Assembly: GCA_017554325.1 (NCBI GenBank)
Contig: JAFZIP010000013.1
Coordinates: forward strand, 62,001-126,000
Direction: 5' to 3'
Length of the DNA stretch: 64,000 nucleotides
Source: Bacteroidales bacterium
Lineage (GTDB): Bacteria > Bacteroidota > Bacteroidia > Bacteroidales > WCHB1-69
Shown: positions 15,923 through 26,200 of the stretch, one piece after another
Layout: every line of letters begins with the position of its first letter
How positions within the stretch are numbered: the first letter of the stretch is position 1
Position numbers and translations under genes: made by a program
The notes under the pieces: generated by a model
The model's input: only the letters and a program-made list of their open reading frames with translations
Told to the model about the DNA's origin: nothing
Databases searched by the model: none

Positions 15923-17923
15923 ATGAAAAAAGGACTGAAAATATTGCTCATCACGGTTGGCGTCATTGTTGGCCTCATTCTGCTGATTAACATACTGGCG
16001 GGCCCCATTGTCAAAGCCTATGTCGAGAAACATAGCGTTGAGCTTTGCCATCGCCAGGTGACGATGAAACATGTCCGTATCAATCTCTTCACCGGTAAGG
16101 TGGCGATTATCGGACTGAAGGCACAGGAGGAGAATGGCAAAGACAAGTTTTTATCTTTCAAGAAGTTGAAAGTGCGCGTGTCGCTACCGAGATTGTTGGG
16201 CAAGACGGTGCGTATCAATCGCATCCTGCTGGATGGTTTGGACGGACATGTGGTACAAGATGGTATCCAGTTCAATTTCAGCGACATCATCGATTTCTAT
16301 ACGAAAGACAAAGACGAAAAAGAAGAACCGGATAAAGAGCCATCCCAGTGGAGGGTTGATATCCGAAACATCGAGTTGCGCAACTGCACTGTTCTGTATG
16401 AGGATATGCGTATGGGCAGCTGTTTCGACACTCGGCACATATCAGCCAAGGTGCCGCGCCTCGACCTGGAAGGCGGCCCGTCGCACATTGACCTTGTCAC
16501 GGAGTTCAAAGACGAAAGCGGTTTCAACCTTGCCGGCGACTACAACATTAAGGAAGGCGACTTTGATGCGCATGTCAAAATGCACCAACTCTCTTTGGAT
16601 TTGGCATTGCCCTATCTGAAAAAGCTGACCAGTTGGGGGAAACTGAGCGGTATCCTGAACGGCGATGCTAAGGTTGTTGGAAATGTGAAGCACATCGAGG
16701 ACATGGTCTTTTCCGGTACCATGGCATTGAACAATGTGAAAGCCACCAATGCGGACAAATCGCCGCTGGCCTCGTTCAGTGCTTTTGAGCTCAACATGAA
16801 CAAAATGGATTTGGGTTTGATGGAATTCGATGTCAACAGTGTGTCGCTTAAGGATTTGGTGTTCCATTATGACGTGTATGAGGATGGAAATACCTTGACC
16901 CGCTTGCAGAAACACACAACGCAGGCTGACTCTTCGGCTGTTGCTCCGGTGCAGGAGGATACCACCCAAAATCCGAGCATGAAAGCCTCCGACATCCATT
17001 ATCTGCTAAAGAATTTGGAGGTAACCAATGGCAAAATAGTCTATTCTGACCATACGGTCGCGCCGCAGGAGCAGACCTTCGAGGTGTCGGGAATCGAGAT
17101 CCATGCCGAGGACATGCGCAACGGTAGCAACTATCCGATTTCCCTCAGGGCCAAGCTGGGCAGCCTCGGCGAGCTGCTTTGTGATGCTAATCTGGATGTG
17201 CTCAACCTGCGCAACGCGGAGGCGGACATCTCCATCCGCAACCTGAAAATCACGGACTTCAATCCGTACTCGCTGTATTACCTGGCCTATCCGGTGGAAG
17301 ACGGCCTGCTGACTTTCACAAGTTCCATCTCTGTGAAAGACAATTGGTTGGATAGCCAGAATTCTTTGGATATTTTCAAGCCTACCTTCGGAAAGAGGGA
17401 CAAGAGTATCAAACCGGCAGCAGCCAAGATACCCATGAAGACGGCCATGTATGTCATTACCGACCGCAAGGGACACGTGAAGATGGATTTGCCTGTTACG
17501 GGTGACGTGTCCTCTCCGGAGTTTTCCTTCCGGAAGGTGATATGGAAGACTTTCCTCAATCTCGTTGTCAAGATTGCCGCTTCGCCGGTGGATTTCATCG
17601 CGAAAGCGGTGGCTGGTGACGAGACCTTCAAACCGATGACGGTGACCGCCGACCAGACGTCACTGAACATTGAACAGACGCACCAGTTGGGCGAGATTTC
17701 GGATTTTATGAAGGAACGGGAACTGATGCAGATTATAGTGAATGTATGCCCTCCACAGGAGGAGTCTTCTCAAACGAAAACGGAACAGTATTTTCGTTTA
17801 GTGAAGGATCAGCTGGTGAAACAGGGAGTTGCAGCCAACCGCATCACTATGGGCACGGAGTGCAAGAACTCTGATTCCAAGAATTATCAAGTGGAGTTTA
17901 ACCTAATTATGGAGGAGAAATAA
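15923..17923 (+). CDS. AsmA-like/DUF748 envelope protein with OmpA-like tail
   Basis: A 666-residue protein with one N-terminal membrane anchor (about 5-27). A long repeating-beta region follows, of the type seen in AsmA and DUF748 proteins. These form hydrophobic grooves thought to move or control phospholipids between inner and outer membrane. The end (about 590-666) resembles an OmpA-type helix-strand unit: RLVKDQLVKQGVAANRI is close to the form seen in OmpA-family domains, as in several DUF748 proteins. It is set 3 bases after nadC and overlaps the next gene by one base (TAATG). The lipid transport role is inferred. Confidence 0.75.
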   Translation: MKKGLKILLITVGVIVGLILLINILAGPIVKAYVEKHSVELCHRQVTMKHVRINLFTGKVAIIGLKAQEENGKDKFLSFKKLKVRVSLPRLLGKTVRINRILLDGLDGHVVQDGIQFNFSDIIDFYTKDKDEKEEPDKEPSQWRVDIRNIELRNCTVLYEDMRMGSCFDTRHISAKVPRLDLEGGPSHIDLVTEFKDESGFNLAGDYNIKEGDFDAHVKMHQLSLDLALPYLKKLTSWGKLSGILNGDAKVVGNVKHIEDMVFSGTMALNNVKATNADKSPLASFSAFELNMNKMDLGLMEFDVNSVSLKDLVFHYDVYEDGNTLTRLQKHTTQADSSAVAPVQEDTTQNPSMKASDIHYLLKNLEVTNGKIVYSDHTVAPQEQTFEVSGIEIHAEDMRNGSNYPISLRAKLGSLGELLCDANLDVLNLRNAEADISIRNLKITDFNPYSLYYLAYPVEDGLLTFTSSISVKDNWLDSQNSLDIFKPTFGKRDKSIKPAAAKIPMKTAMYVITDRKGHVKMDLPVTGDVSSPEFSFRKVIWKTFLNLVVKIAASPVDFIAKAVAGDETFKPMTVTADQTSLNIEQTHQLGEISDFMKERELMQIIVNVCPPQEESSQTKTEQYFRLVKDQLVKQGVAANRITMGTECKNSDSKNYQVEFNLIMEEK

Positions 17924-18897
17924 TGCTTGATATTGGGCATATAAAGAAAAAGATACAGGAGGCGCGAGCTGATCTGGACAAAGCTCCGGTGGTCGGGAAG
18001 TACATTAGCAAGTCCAGGAAAATCTCTTTGCCGGGCTTCCAGCATGTACCCCTGTATGACGCTATGCGGTTCTACATTGAATCCCTGGGCAAGGGAATCA
18101 TCTTCCAGCGTGCTGCCGCCCTCACGTACCGCATCTTCATCGCACTTATTCCCATGATTATCGCCCTGTTCTCCACAATCTCCTTTTTAGGCGAGGGCAT
18201 ACAGAACGTGTTGCTGGACTTCATTCAGTCTATTGTCCCCAGCTACGCATGGACAGCGATTTCCGATGTGGTTACCGATCTGTTGACGCAGCAGAATGGA
18301 ACCCTCTCACTGTTCATGTTTGTCATCGGTATCTATTTCACCATTGTGTGCATGAACGGCATACTGGTGGCACTGAACACGGCATATTATGATGAGATAA
18401 AGCGAAATTTCCTGAAACAGATCGGGTTCAGCTTCGTCCTTATGTTCGTTTATCTTGTGGTGTTAGTGATTGTGTCCATGTTGTTTATCTTTTCATCGGT
18501 TTTGATAAATGAGGTGCATGACCGGCTGTTGGGAGGAGGCTCTGGCAGTGGCTATATCTATATCATCCATGCCGTTAAGTGGATTCTGATTTATACTGCC
18601 ATTTATTTGTTGGTCAGCTTTACATACTATATTGCGCCAGTGGATAAAAAGAATTACCGTTTTTTCTCGGCTGGTTCTACTACCTGTACCGTCTTGTTGG
18701 TGGTTCTGCTGTGGGTGCTGAATGTCTATTTCTCCAACTTCTCCAATTACAATGTGATATATGGGTCATTGGGGGCGCTGTTCGCCATCTTGTTGTGGAT
18801 CAACTGGAGCTCTGTGGTGCTGCTCATCGGCTATGATCTGAATGTGAGCATTGCCAAAGCAAAATCCATCAGGACTGAGGAAATGAAAGATACATAA
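17923..18897 (+). CDS. YihY/BrkB family inner-membrane protein
   Basis: A 324-residue polytopic protein of the YihY/BrkB family (once called RNase BN by mistake). The family signature region FQRAAALTYRIFIALIPMII lies at about 60-80. Five or six membrane segments follow, with a conserved late one around YGSLGALFAILLWINWSSVV near 285-304. The function in this family is uncertain; transport and LPS modification have been suggested. Its ATG overlaps the stop of the AsmA-like gene, so the two are coupled and probably both serve the envelope. Confidence 0.92.
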   Translation: MLDIGHIKKKIQEARADLDKAPVVGKYISKSRKISLPGFQHVPLYDAMRFYIESLGKGIIFQRAAALTYRIFIALIPMIIALFSTISFLGEGIQNVLLDFIQSIVPSYAWTAISDVVTDLLTQQNGTLSLFMFVIGIYFTIVCMNGILVALNTAYYDEIKRNFLKQIGFSFVLMFVYLVVLVIVSMLFIFSSVLINEVHDRLLGGGSGSGYIYIIHAVKWILIYTAIYLLVSFTYYIAPVDKKNYRFFSAGSTTCTVLLVVLLWVLNVYFSNFSNYNVIYGSLGALFAILLWINWSSVVLLIGYDLNVSIAKAKSIRTEEMKDT

Positions 18898-18922
18898 TTA
18901 ATTATTTATAACAATAAATAAT

Positions 18923-19297
18923 ATGGATAATTTTTTAGAAGTAATCATAACGATAGCTATGGTCGCGCTGTTTTTGTTTCCTTCCTTGGTGAAGAGTGTC
19001 AAGGAGGTGAACAAAAAGCCGGCAGCTCCTGTCCATCCGAATGCGAAAAATGGCAAGCCGAAAAAGAAGACGGTTTTGCAGAAAAATGCGTCGGAGATTC
19101 CGAAACAGGAGGAATATTTCACATACGAGACTCTGGATGCCGACGCTGGGAGCATGATGACTCAGACTGAAAATTTTTCTGATTCGGGAATGCAACAGGT
19201 TGTAAATAAAGCAGAAGAAAACACTTTGCTGACCTTGGAAGACGATGAGGTGCTAAAAGGGATTGTTTATGCGGAAATTCTAAAAAGAAAATTCTAA
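18923..19297 (+). CDS. small single-pass membrane protein of unknown function
   Basis: A 124-residue protein with one hydrophobic segment at about 5-23, then a Lys/Pro-rich linker (KNGKPKKKTV) and an acidic C-terminal half ending in ILKRKF. This topology suggests a cytoplasmic tail anchored to the inner membrane. It lies 25 bases after the YihY gene on the same strand and is probably the last gene of that operon. No family is recognised. Confidence 0.65.
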   Translation: MDNFLEVIITIAMVALFLFPSLVKSVKEVNKKPAAPVHPNAKNGKPKKKTVLQKNASEIPKQEEYFTYETLDADAGSMMTQTENFSDSGMQQVVNKAEENTLLTLEDDEVLKGIVYAEILKRKF

Positions 19298-19362
19298 ACA
19301 TTTGATTTAAAATATTTTGAAAATATTTAATGAAAATAAGGAGGAACAAAGCAAATTTTTTT

Positions 19363-19371
19363 GTAGTTTTA
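19363..19371 (+). promoter_or_regulatory. possible promoter of the surface trio (TAGTTTTA)
   Basis: TAGTTTTA at 19364-19371 matches seven of eight positions of TAnnTTTG, 52 bases upstream of the TonB-type gene. The preceding 60 bases are strongly A+T-rich. There is an imperfect hairpin at about 19310-19332 that could end the upstream operon. The box is weaker than others in the window although the genes look highly expressed. Confidence 0.35.
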
Positions 19372-19422
19372 CCGCCCCAAAAAATATACAATGGATATAA
19401 ATTTTAAGTTTAATATAAATTA

Positions 19423-22400
19423 ATGGCTATGATTAAAAAATTACTCTCAGTTCTAGGAGTGATCATCCTTTTCACAAGCATGGCTTTTGCGCAGACCAGT
19501 ACCATCAAAGGTAAGGTCACTGACCAGAGTGGCGAACCTTTGGGATACACAAGAGTGTACCTGAAGATTGCCGATAAGGTCGTGAACATGGCTATGGCGG
19601 ATGACAAGGGTGAGTATTCCATGTTCGGTGTCGAACTTGGAACTTACGATCTTGAAGCGGATGCTCAAATGACTTGTAAGAAATCACTGAAAAAGACGGA
19701 CATCAAGGTGGGTACCAGCCAGGTGCTCTTCATTGATTTCGAAATCAACTGTTCCAGCGACTTGGATGAGGTTGTGATCAAGTACGAACCGCCGGTATTC
19801 GACCCGGATAACACGAGTTCCACCAGCCGTATCAGCGGTGACAATGTGAGAACAACGCCCGGTCGTTCCGTCACCAGCGCTTTGGCCAACCTTGAGGGTG
19901 TGTCCAGCGTGGACGGTGCCATGACCTCTGTGCGTGGTAACCGTTCCGATGGTCAGCAGACCATCATTGACGGTGTGCGTGTTCGCGGTAACGCCGGTAT
20001 CTCCATGCAGTCCATCGAAGAGGCCCAGTTGATCCAGGGCGGTATTCCGGCAGAATATGGTGATGGTACCTCCTTCACCGTTATCACGACGAAATCTGCC
20101 CCGAAGGACTTCCACGGCTCTGTTGAGTTAAGAGGTTCCATCGACGGTTACAACAACTTCTTGGGTGCTGTTTCCATTTCTGGTCCGCTGTTGAAAGGCA
20201 AGAAGAAAAGCGATCCTACCCGTATCGGTTTCATGTTCAGCGGTGAGGTCTCCTACGATCACGATGCTTCCCCTGCCCGTGGCGGTGTATGGGTGGCCAA
20301 CGAAGATGTCAGAGAGGCTATCATTGCCAACCCTGTTCGTTATTCCAACGAAGGATTTGGTGTCAACTATCAGGAAGCTCTTTACCTGACCAGCGAGTCT
20401 TTCCACAAAGAGCGCGTCAGAAAGAATGCCGGCGCTTGGGATTATTTGGGACAATTGAAGTTCGACTTCACCATGGGCAAGAAGCATAACATGCGTCTCT
20501 CCCTCGGCGGTTCCTACGAATACCTCAAAGGCAAATCCTGGAGCACTACCTATGCGTTGTTCAATGGCGACAACAACCCTATCTCCACCAATGCCACTCT
20601 TCGTTTGAATGCCCGTTTGAACCACCGTGTCTTTACCGACACTACCGGTACTGGCATTCTTAAAAACGTCATGTATGACTTGAATGTGAACTATACCAAG
20701 TTCAACTCCTATAGCTATGCAGCCCGTCATAAAGACAGACTGTTTGAGTATGGCTATGTGGGCAAGTTCACGACCCAAAGAGCAAGAGGTTATTCAGATC
20801 AACCCGAAGAGGTGACGTTAATGATTGACAGCGTGGAGTACAAAATCCCGAAAGCATACGTTTTCCAAGGTCTCTATGACTCTATCGTCACTTTCCAGAT
20901 CAACCCCGATTTCAATGTAAACCCCATTCTTTCCCAATACACCCTGAACTTCTGCGAACAGTATCCGGCTGAGGAAATTTATGGTTACCTCTATGAAGGT
21001 TATCCCATCGACTTGAATCTTTATCAGATGTTCGGCGCTTTGAGAAATGGTGATTCTCCTGACAATATCTACTCCATGTATGTTTCTCCTGGTGCAGTTT
21101 ACAATGGATACAACAAATCACAGACAGAGCAGTTCGGTGTGAAGGCCAGTATTTCCATGAACTTGAAGAACCATGAGTTGAAATTCGGTTTCGACTTTGA
21201 AAAGCTGACCTATCGTGGATATGGTATTGCCCCTGTGTCTTTGTGGACGCTCATGAGAAACGAGACCAACTCCCATATCAAAGAGTTGGATACGGATCAC
21301 CCCATCATTACCCCTGTTGACGGTACCGACTATTTCATGGTGGACTATGATCAGTTGATCAAATTGGATGACCAGACCACTTTCGACAGAAATCTGCGTA
21401 AGTCCTTGGGCTTGGATCCCAATGGTAGCGACTGGATTGACATTGACAATTTGGATCCTTCCACTTTCAATGTCGGTATGTTCGATGCAGAAGAGTTGCT
21501 TCTTGGTACTTCCGCCGGTGAATATCCGATGGTCAGCTATTATGGTTATGACTATACCGGAAAGGTTAACCGTAACAAAACTACCATTTCAGACTTCTTC
21601 AACAATACGAATTCATCAGGTAAGCGTACCTATTCCATCGGTGCTTACGAGCCTGTTTACATGGCATTCTACCTTCAGGATAAATTCTCCATCAACTCCC
21701 TGTTGTTCAACATCGGTTTGCGTGTTGACCGCTTCGATGCCAACCAGGAAGTTTTGAAGGATCCCTATTTGTTCCGTGAAGCTTATACTGTGGGCAACAT
21801 CATGGAAATCCTCAAGAAGAATCCCGCTTATGCAGACGCTACCATTGCTGATGTGTTCACGGGTAACGCCCAAAGCGACTGGGTGGTCTATTATTCAGGC
21901 AGCGACACTTATCTGAGTGAGGCTGACATTGCCGGTAGCGAGTTCAACAGAACCTCTATCGCAGGTTACCGTAGCGGTGATGTTTGGTACGATGCCGCTG
22001 GTAATGAGACGAGCGATCCTGAAAAGACTCTCTCTCTTAACGTAAATGGTCCTATCTTGAAGAACCCGCTTTATGATGATGACAACAATCTGATCGGCGG
22101 TATCACGAAAGTGGAGTCCGGCGCCTTCACCGACTACAAAGCTCAGTGGTCTGTGATGCCTCGTATCTCCTTCTCTTTCCCGGTATCCGACAACTCTTTG
22201 TTCTATGCTCACTACAACATCATCACTTCTCGTCCTACCAACTTGCAGATTTCTCCTGTTGACTATCTCTTCATTTCCCAAAGACAATCTGCGAACGAGA
22301 TTATCAACAACCCGAACATGAAACCTCAGCAGAGTATTGACTATGAAATCGGTTTCCGTCAGAAGATCGGTAACAAGTCCTCTATCAGTATCAGCGCTTA

Positions 22401-23268
22401 CTATTCTGAGAAACGTAACCAAATCCAATCATATCGTTTCACAGGTGCTTATCCGAATACCTATTATTCCTATAAGAACATTGACTTCGGTACTGTACAA
22501 GGTTTCACCTTCGCATACAAGATGAACAGAACGCACAACCTTACCCTTTCTGCCAACTACACGTTGCAATATGCAAAGGGTACCGGTTCCAGCACCACAT
22601 CTCAATTGTCAATCTTGGCTGCTAACCAACCTAACCTCCGTACCCTCTCCAATCTGTCATTCGACCAAAGACACAGAATTGGTGTGAACCTTGACTATCG
22701 TTTCGAAAGCGGTGTGGACTATGAAGGTCCTGTAACCGAAAAGACAGTCATGGTTGAAGGCAAACCGACGACGAAGACCATCCAATGGCTGGCCAACACA
22801 GGATTCTCTCTCCTGTTCTCTGCCGCTTCTGGTACTCCTTACACTCGTTCCAGCACACCTAACTCCACCATCGTGTCTGGTACCACTTCCAGAATCGTGG
22901 GTTCTCTGAACGGTTCCAACCTGCCGTGGCAGTTCCAGTGTGACTTCCGTATTGACAAGACTTTCATCTTCAACTTGAACAAGAATGCCAAGGATAAGGA
23001 TGGCAACGCCAAATCCGCGAAACCTGGTTACCTGACCGTTTATGTTGATATCCAGAACCTCTTCAACTTCAAGAACGTGATTTCCGTGTATGACTACACT
23101 GGAAACCCGGATGATGATGGTTATCTCTCCGCCACTGAATATCAGGAGGCTATCCAAGGTCAGATTTATACTCCCTCATACATTGACTACTATCGGATGA
23201 GAGTGCAGAATCCGTATAACTACAGCCGTCCGATCCGTGCTAGTTTAGGTATCCAATTCGGTTTTTAA
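19423..23268 (+). CDS. TonB-dependent receptor-type outer-membrane protein
   Basis: A 1281-residue outer-membrane protein. The signal peptide ends MAFAQ near residue 24. A carboxypeptidase-regulatory-like domain (STIKGKVTDQSGEPLGYTRV) spans about 26-110. A plug domain covers about 140-245, with RGNRSDGQQTIIDGVRVRG. A long Tyr/Phe-rich barrel follows, ending in GIQFGF. There is no SusD-like gene next to it, so it is not a canonical SusC/SusD pair. Instead a giant T9SS-type cargo and a PorV-like barrel follow in the same direction. Codons are strongly biased (GGT, CGT, AAC, TTC), which suggests high expression. Start choice: ATG 19423, with an in-frame ATG at 19429 as the alternative. The substrate is unknown. 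Confidence 0.88.
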   Translation: MAMIKKLLSVLGVIILFTSMAFAQTSTIKGKVTDQSGEPLGYTRVYLKIADKVVNMAMADDKGEYSMFGVELGTYDLEADAQMTCKKSLKKTDIKVGTSQVLFIDFEINCSSDLDEVVIKYEPPVFDPDNTSSTSRISGDNVRTTPGRSVTSALANLEGVSSVDGAMTSVRGNRSDGQQTIIDGVRVRGNAGISMQSIEEAQLIQGGIPAEYGDGTSFTVITTKSAPKDFHGSVELRGSIDGYNNFLGAVSISGPLLKGKKKSDPTRIGFMFSGEVSYDHDASPARGGVWVANEDVREAIIANPVRYSNEGFGVNYQEALYLTSESFHKERVRKNAGAWDYLGQLKFDFTMGKKHNMRLSLGGSYEYLKGKSWSTTYALFNGDNNPISTNATLRLNARLNHRVFTDTTGTGILKNVMYDLNVNYTKFNSYSYAARHKDRLFEYGYVGKFTTQRARGYSDQPEEVTLMIDSVEYKIPKAYVFQGLYDSIVTFQINPDFNVNPILSQYTLNFCEQYPAEEIYGYLYEGYPIDLNLYQMFGALRNGDSPDNIYSMYVSPGAVYNGYNKSQTEQFGVKASISMNLKNHELKFGFDFEKLTYRGYGIAPVSLWTLMRNETNSHIKELDTDHPIITPVDGTDYFMVDYDQLIKLDDQTTFDRNLRKSLGLDPNGSDWIDIDNLDPSTFNVGMFDAEELLLGTSAGEYPMVSYYGYDYTGKVNRNKTTISDFFNNTNSSGKRTYSIGAYEPVYMAFYLQDKFSINSLLFNIGLRVDRFDANQEVLKDPYLFREAYTVGNIMEILKKNPAYADATIADVFTGNAQSDWVVYYSGSDTYLSEADIAGSEFNRTSIAGYRSGDVWYDAAGNETSDPEKTLSLNVNGPILKNPLYDDDNNLIGGITKVESGAFTDYKAQWSVMPRISFSFPVSDNSLFYAHYNIITSRPTNLQISPVDYLFISQRQSANEIINNPNMKPQQSIDYEIGFRQKIGNKSSISISAYYSEKRNQIQSYRFTGAYPNTYYSYKNIDFGTVQGFTFAYKMNRTHNLTLSANYTLQYAKGTGSSTTSQLSILAANQPNLRTLSNLSFDQRHRIGVNLDYRFESGVDYEGPVTEKTVMVEGKPTTKTIQWLANTGFSLLFSAASGTPYTRSSTPNSTIVSGTTSRIVGSLNGSNLPWQFQCDFRIDKTFIFNLNKNAKDKDGNAKSAKPGYLTVYVDIQNLFNFKNVISVYDYTGNPDDDGYLSATEYQEAIQGQIYTPSYIDYYRMRVQNPYNYSRPIRASLGIQFGF

Positions 23269-23292
23269 TAGAAGAAATAAAATAAAGTATAT

Positions 23293-26200
23293 ATGAAAAA
23301 CATTAGTAAAATTTTATGCTTAACGCTCCTGATGGTGTGCATGGCGTTCACCTCCTTGCATGCCGAGAAATTGAAAGGAGAACGCAGATCTTCCACACCG
23401 AAGGCTGAATCAGCTACCTGTCTGCCGGCAAGTAGTTCCAATGAGCTTACGGTGAACAATGTCCGTGCATATATTGAAACTGGTGGTACTATGTGGTTCA
23501 AGGAACTCGCCGAATACGAGGTTCCTGCTGGATCAGGCAAGACCTCCATGTTCTGTGCCGCTTTGTGGATTGGTGGATATGATGCCAACGATGTTTTGAA
23601 ATTGGCTGCTGTCCGTTTCAGACAAGTGGGTAATGACTATTGGACTGGTCCTCTGAAGGTAACGGGTGCCAGTACCACACAGTCCATGTGTATCAAGTTT
23701 GACAAGCACTTCAAAATCACCCGTGCCGAAGTTGACCAGCACATTTCCGGTTACAACACCTCCGGTTATGTGATGCCGGCTTCCATCGCCAACTGGCCGG
23801 CCCATGGCGATGAGGGTTATTCCTATTATCTGGCTCCTTTCAAGGATGTCAATGGTAATGAGGTTTATGATCCTGAAAACGGTGACTATCCTTACTATGA
23901 TATCAGCAATGAACTCTGTCCCTGGACGGAAGACAACATTGCCCGTGCAGCTGCCCATCAGTTGCCGAGAACCCCGGAAGATTTGTGGACTGAACGTCGT
24001 AACTACGGTGGCTCAGGTGAAGGCGATTTCCAGTATGATTGGAGACGTTCCAACGGTATGGTGTATGCCGACCATGTGCTTAAGGGCGATGCCACTCTCT
24101 TCTGGATTTTCAATGATAACGCAGGTGCTCACACCGAGTCACAGGGTGTTCCAATCGGTCTTGAGATCCGTGGACAGTGTTTCGGTTTCTCTACCAATGA
24201 CGAATTGAACAACATGACGTTCTACTCCTACGAGATTATCAACCGTTCCACCTATACTTTGACCCAGACCTATTTCTCCCAGTGGGTTGACCCTGATTTG
24301 GGTTACGCTTACGATGACTACGTAGGTTGCGATGTGGGTCGTGGTTTGGGCTACTGCTACAACGGTACCAATGTGGACGGTACGGGTCAAACCTGGGCAT
24401 ACGGTGATCAACCGCCTGCGATCGGTGTTGACTTCTTCCAAGGTCCCTACATGGATGCTGATAACAGAGACAACCCGAAATTCTATGCCGACAGTGCCTC
24501 CTTCCCGGGATATTGCGACAGATACCTTAAGAGTTCCTACGAGATGGACCAGATGGCTATCAATGGTGTGAACTTCGGCGATAGCATTATCGATAATGAG
24601 CGTTTTGGTATGCGCAGATTCGTGTATCACAACAATACCGATGACCGTGTCAGTGGTGACCCCAAAGTTGCCCAAGATTACTACAACTTCTTGATTGGTA
24701 AGTGGAAAGACAATACGAAGATGCAATTTGGTGGCAATGCCGTTCATACCGGCGGCCCTGAATGCGACTTCATGTTCCCTGGCACTTCCGATCTCTGTAA
24801 TTGGGGTACGGGTGGTGTTGTTCCTAACTATAACAAAGATGGTGGCTGGACTGAAGCTAACGAAGGCAATGCTCCTATGGACCGTCGTTTCATGCAGTCT
24901 GCAGGACCCTTCACCCTGAAACCTGGTTCTGTCAACTACATCACCGTTGGTATTCCATGGGCACGCGCTACCCAAGGCGGTGCACTTGCTTCTGTTGAAT
25001 TGCTCAAGATTGCCGATGACAAATGTCAGGCTCTGTTCGAGAACTGCTTCAAGACTCTTGATGGTCCGGATGCTCCCGATGTAACCATCCGTGAGTTTGA
25101 AAATGAACTCGTGCTTTACCTCTCCAACGAGGACCCCAACAGCAACAACTATCATGAGACCTACGTTGAGCTGGATCCCCAGATCACGAAGACCCTCCCC
25201 ATTACCGAATATGTGAACGATACCATTTTCGCCTATCATGAAGACGGTACTCCTGACACTATCGTCCGTCAAGTACCTTCCGTCAGAGAAGACACTTTGA
25301 CTACCGAGCAAAGACAATATCATTTCGAAGGTTATCAGATTTACCAATTGGCTAATGCCTCTGTGAGCGCCACTGATATCGGCGACCTTAGCAAGGCTAT
25401 CCTGATTGCCCAATGCGATATTGAGAATGAGGCTGGTCACATTGTAAACTGGGTTTACAACGACGCTGTGGGTGCTTCTGTTGCCACTGAGATGGTGAAC
25501 GGTAGCAACTCTGGTATCTTCCACTCTTTGCAGGTGACTGAAGACAAATTCGCCACGGGTTCCAACAAGAAACTCGTCAACCACAAGGAGTATTACTTCA
25601 TGGTGATTGCATACGGTTACAACCAGTATAAAGAGTTCAAAATGGATGCCGACCACCTCGATGGTCAGAAGACCCCGTACTTGGCAGGTCGTCGTAACAT
25701 CAAGGTCTATAAGGGAATTCCGCATAAGAATGTGGAGAACCTGACCAACTGTGCATACGGAGACCAACCGATGATTACCCGTATCGAAGGTCATGGTAAC
25801 GGAGGCTACTTCTTGGAAATGACGGAAGAGAGCCGCGACAAAATCTTGGAGAATAATGTATATAACAATATTCAATACAAGAACAACTATGGTCCTTTGA
25901 GCATTAAGGTCATTGACCCGTTGCAGGTGAAACCGTACGATTACTACATCAAGTTTTTGCCTAATGAATTCAGCGATGACGTGAACGACAGTACGACTTG
26001 GAAGCTGATCATCTCTGACGAGGTGACGGATGAGGAATTGGCAGAGCTGGGTATTGACAGAGAGTTTACCGCTCCCATGCCTATTTCCATGACCAATGAG
26101 CAGCTGTTCCCGGATCTTGGTATTTCAATCTCCATCAAGAACTATGACTTCAAGTTCTATCAGCAGAATGTTGATGATCACTTGGTAGCCAATATGGGTG

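Noticed and set aside
24139..25875. Long open frame (578 codons) on the minus strand opposite the 1580-residue surface protein
   Set aside because: It is an antisense shadow of a strongly codon-biased gene, with no promoter and no protein-like features; the same applies to 26989-27957 and 22657-23157.
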